Positions 63,249 through 64,000 of a stretch of 64,000 bases of DNA are shown here, piece by piece. This DNA is from Nemania diffusa (taxonomy: Eukaryota > Ascomycota > Sordariomycetes > Xylariales > Xylariaceae): contig JBBPUQ010000008.1 of NCBI GenBank assembly GCA_038501195.1, positions 4,412,501 to 4,476,500 of the forward strand, read 5' to 3'. The notes beneath the pieces are model-generated. The model did not search any database and had not been told where the DNA came from. It worked only from the letters and a program-made list of their open reading frames with translations. Position 1 is the stretch's first letter. Each line of letters opens with the position of its first letter. The translations under genes and the position numbers were made by a program.

Positions 63249-63339
63249 CCAAACCTCTTACATGCATTTATTAACACTTTACTATAACCCCACTTGCTAC
63301 TTTACACACTTGTATATTTTTTGCTGCACACATTTGTAA

Positions 63340-64000
63340 TTTAGCTTTTTTTTTCTTTCTTTTTCATTTTAAAGTTTTTAATTAATAAAATCAATCAAAA
63401 AGCTTCTATGCTTACTCCGCAATTATAACAAAAAAAAATTGATATAATAAAAGTTAAAAATAACAATAATAAACAAAGTAAACTTTTCAAATAAAATTAA
63501 ATATATACTTTTAGCTAAGTTTATTTTAAAAAAACAAAAGTTAACTTAGTAAAGTTTATATATAATAAATAACTAAAAACACCGCTAAAACTAGCAGAAA
63601 AGTCGGAGTAAAATGGTATAAAAAAACTGCAAAAAATAGCAAAAAATAAAGTAAATCTATAAAATGAAATTATAAATAAATGCTCGGCTAAATTTATTTT
63701 AGAAAAAAATGTAAACTTAGTAAGTTTTATAGTAAAAAAAAAACTAAAAACATATATAAAACTAGTAAAAAAAACAGAAAAAAATAGTAGTAAAAAAGCT
63801 AAAAACTATTAAAAAGTACTGCGTAAATTATATAAATGAATTTAAATGTACTCTTTTAGCTAAGCTTACTTTGGAGCGAAAAAATGAACTTAATAAATTT
63901 TATAGTAAAAAAAAAACTAAAAATACATACAAAATCAGCAGAAAAAACAAAGTAAAATAAAATTAACAAAACTATAAACTATTACAAAGCACTAAAGAAA
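63340..64000. repeat. Tandem repeat of about 172 bp, running off the right edge
   Basis: Copies of a unit containing (T/C)(T/A/G)GCTAAGTTTATTTT, AAACTTAGTAAGTTTTATAGTAAAAAAAAAACTAAAAA, ACTAGCAGAAAA and AGTAAAAT. The GCTAAG landmark lies at 63,514, 63,687 and 63,859, steps of 173 and 172 bp. A more divergent copy precedes the first (from about 63,340), and the last is cut by the end of the window. The array follows the C-rich 76-bp repeat after about 90 bp. Confidence 0.82.

Noticed and set aside
1..64000. Ordinary AT-rich genome such as Plasmodium or anaerobic gut fungi
   Set aside because: Those genomes keep intact genes at this scale. Here recognisable genes are full of transition-derived stops, and repeats show transition-only divergence, which fits hypermutated fungal repeats better.
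1..64000. tRNA genes
   Set aside because: No GGTTC-type B box with a paired cloverleaf could be found on either strand by eye.

Overview
The window looks like a repeat 'graveyard' from a filamentous fungus, most likely an ascomycete. No intact gene, rRNA or tRNA is visible, and the longest ATG-started open frame is under 90 codons. G and C have been almost wiped out. Where old coding frames can still be read they carry the marks of C:G to T:A hypermutation: Glu/Asp have become Lys/Asn, Gln/Trp/Arg codons have become TAA/TAG, and Ser/Pro have become Phe/Leu. This is repeat-induced-point-mutation-like decay, but the sequence context is unusual. In the 7-31 kb part, surviving cytosines are nearly always preceded by a purine (ApC, GpC). 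TpC and CpC (and their complements GA and GG) are almost gone, while CpA, the classic RIP target, is still common.

Layout. 1-6,945: an almost pure A/T block (about 30 G or C counted by eye) ending at a sharp boundary; it contains a long direct repeat 4,341 bp apart. 7.4-14.5 kb: a segmental duplication of a host gene. A full-length dead copy of the condensin HEAT-repeat subunit (Cnd3/Ycg1/CAP-G family) lies at 11,199-14,461 on the + strand. A truncated N-terminal copy lies at 8,665-9,235, and two further copies of the upstream region lie at about 7.5-7.95 kb. 15-31 kb: decayed coding debris, including an identifiable Ty1/copia integrase-reverse transcriptase fossil on the - strand (about 20.9-22.7 kb) and stretches that I cannot name.

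31,121-40,865: a macrosatellite of ten head-to-tail units of about 973 bp, each with a central palindrome; the last unit is the least mutated. 41,034-49,052: an LTR retrotransposon with two 266-bp LTRs and a polypurine tract. Its TG...CA ends have become TA...TA, and its right part is mixed with minisatellites and a duplicated segment of nearly 1 kb. 50.5-62 kb: AT-rich DNA with several minisatellites (42/47, 60, 33 and 13 bp) and a 540-590 bp higher-order repeat. 63,021-63,248: three 76-bp C-rich units, the only place where CC/GG runs survive, followed by a roughly 172-bp tandem repeat that runs off the right edge.

Nothing here is expected to be expressed as protein. The value of the window lies in its mutational record (context, gradients, islands of protection) and in the unexpected presence of a duplicated and destroyed condensin gene beside transposons and satellites. 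Family calls for the fossils rest on remembered family sequence features, not on alignments.
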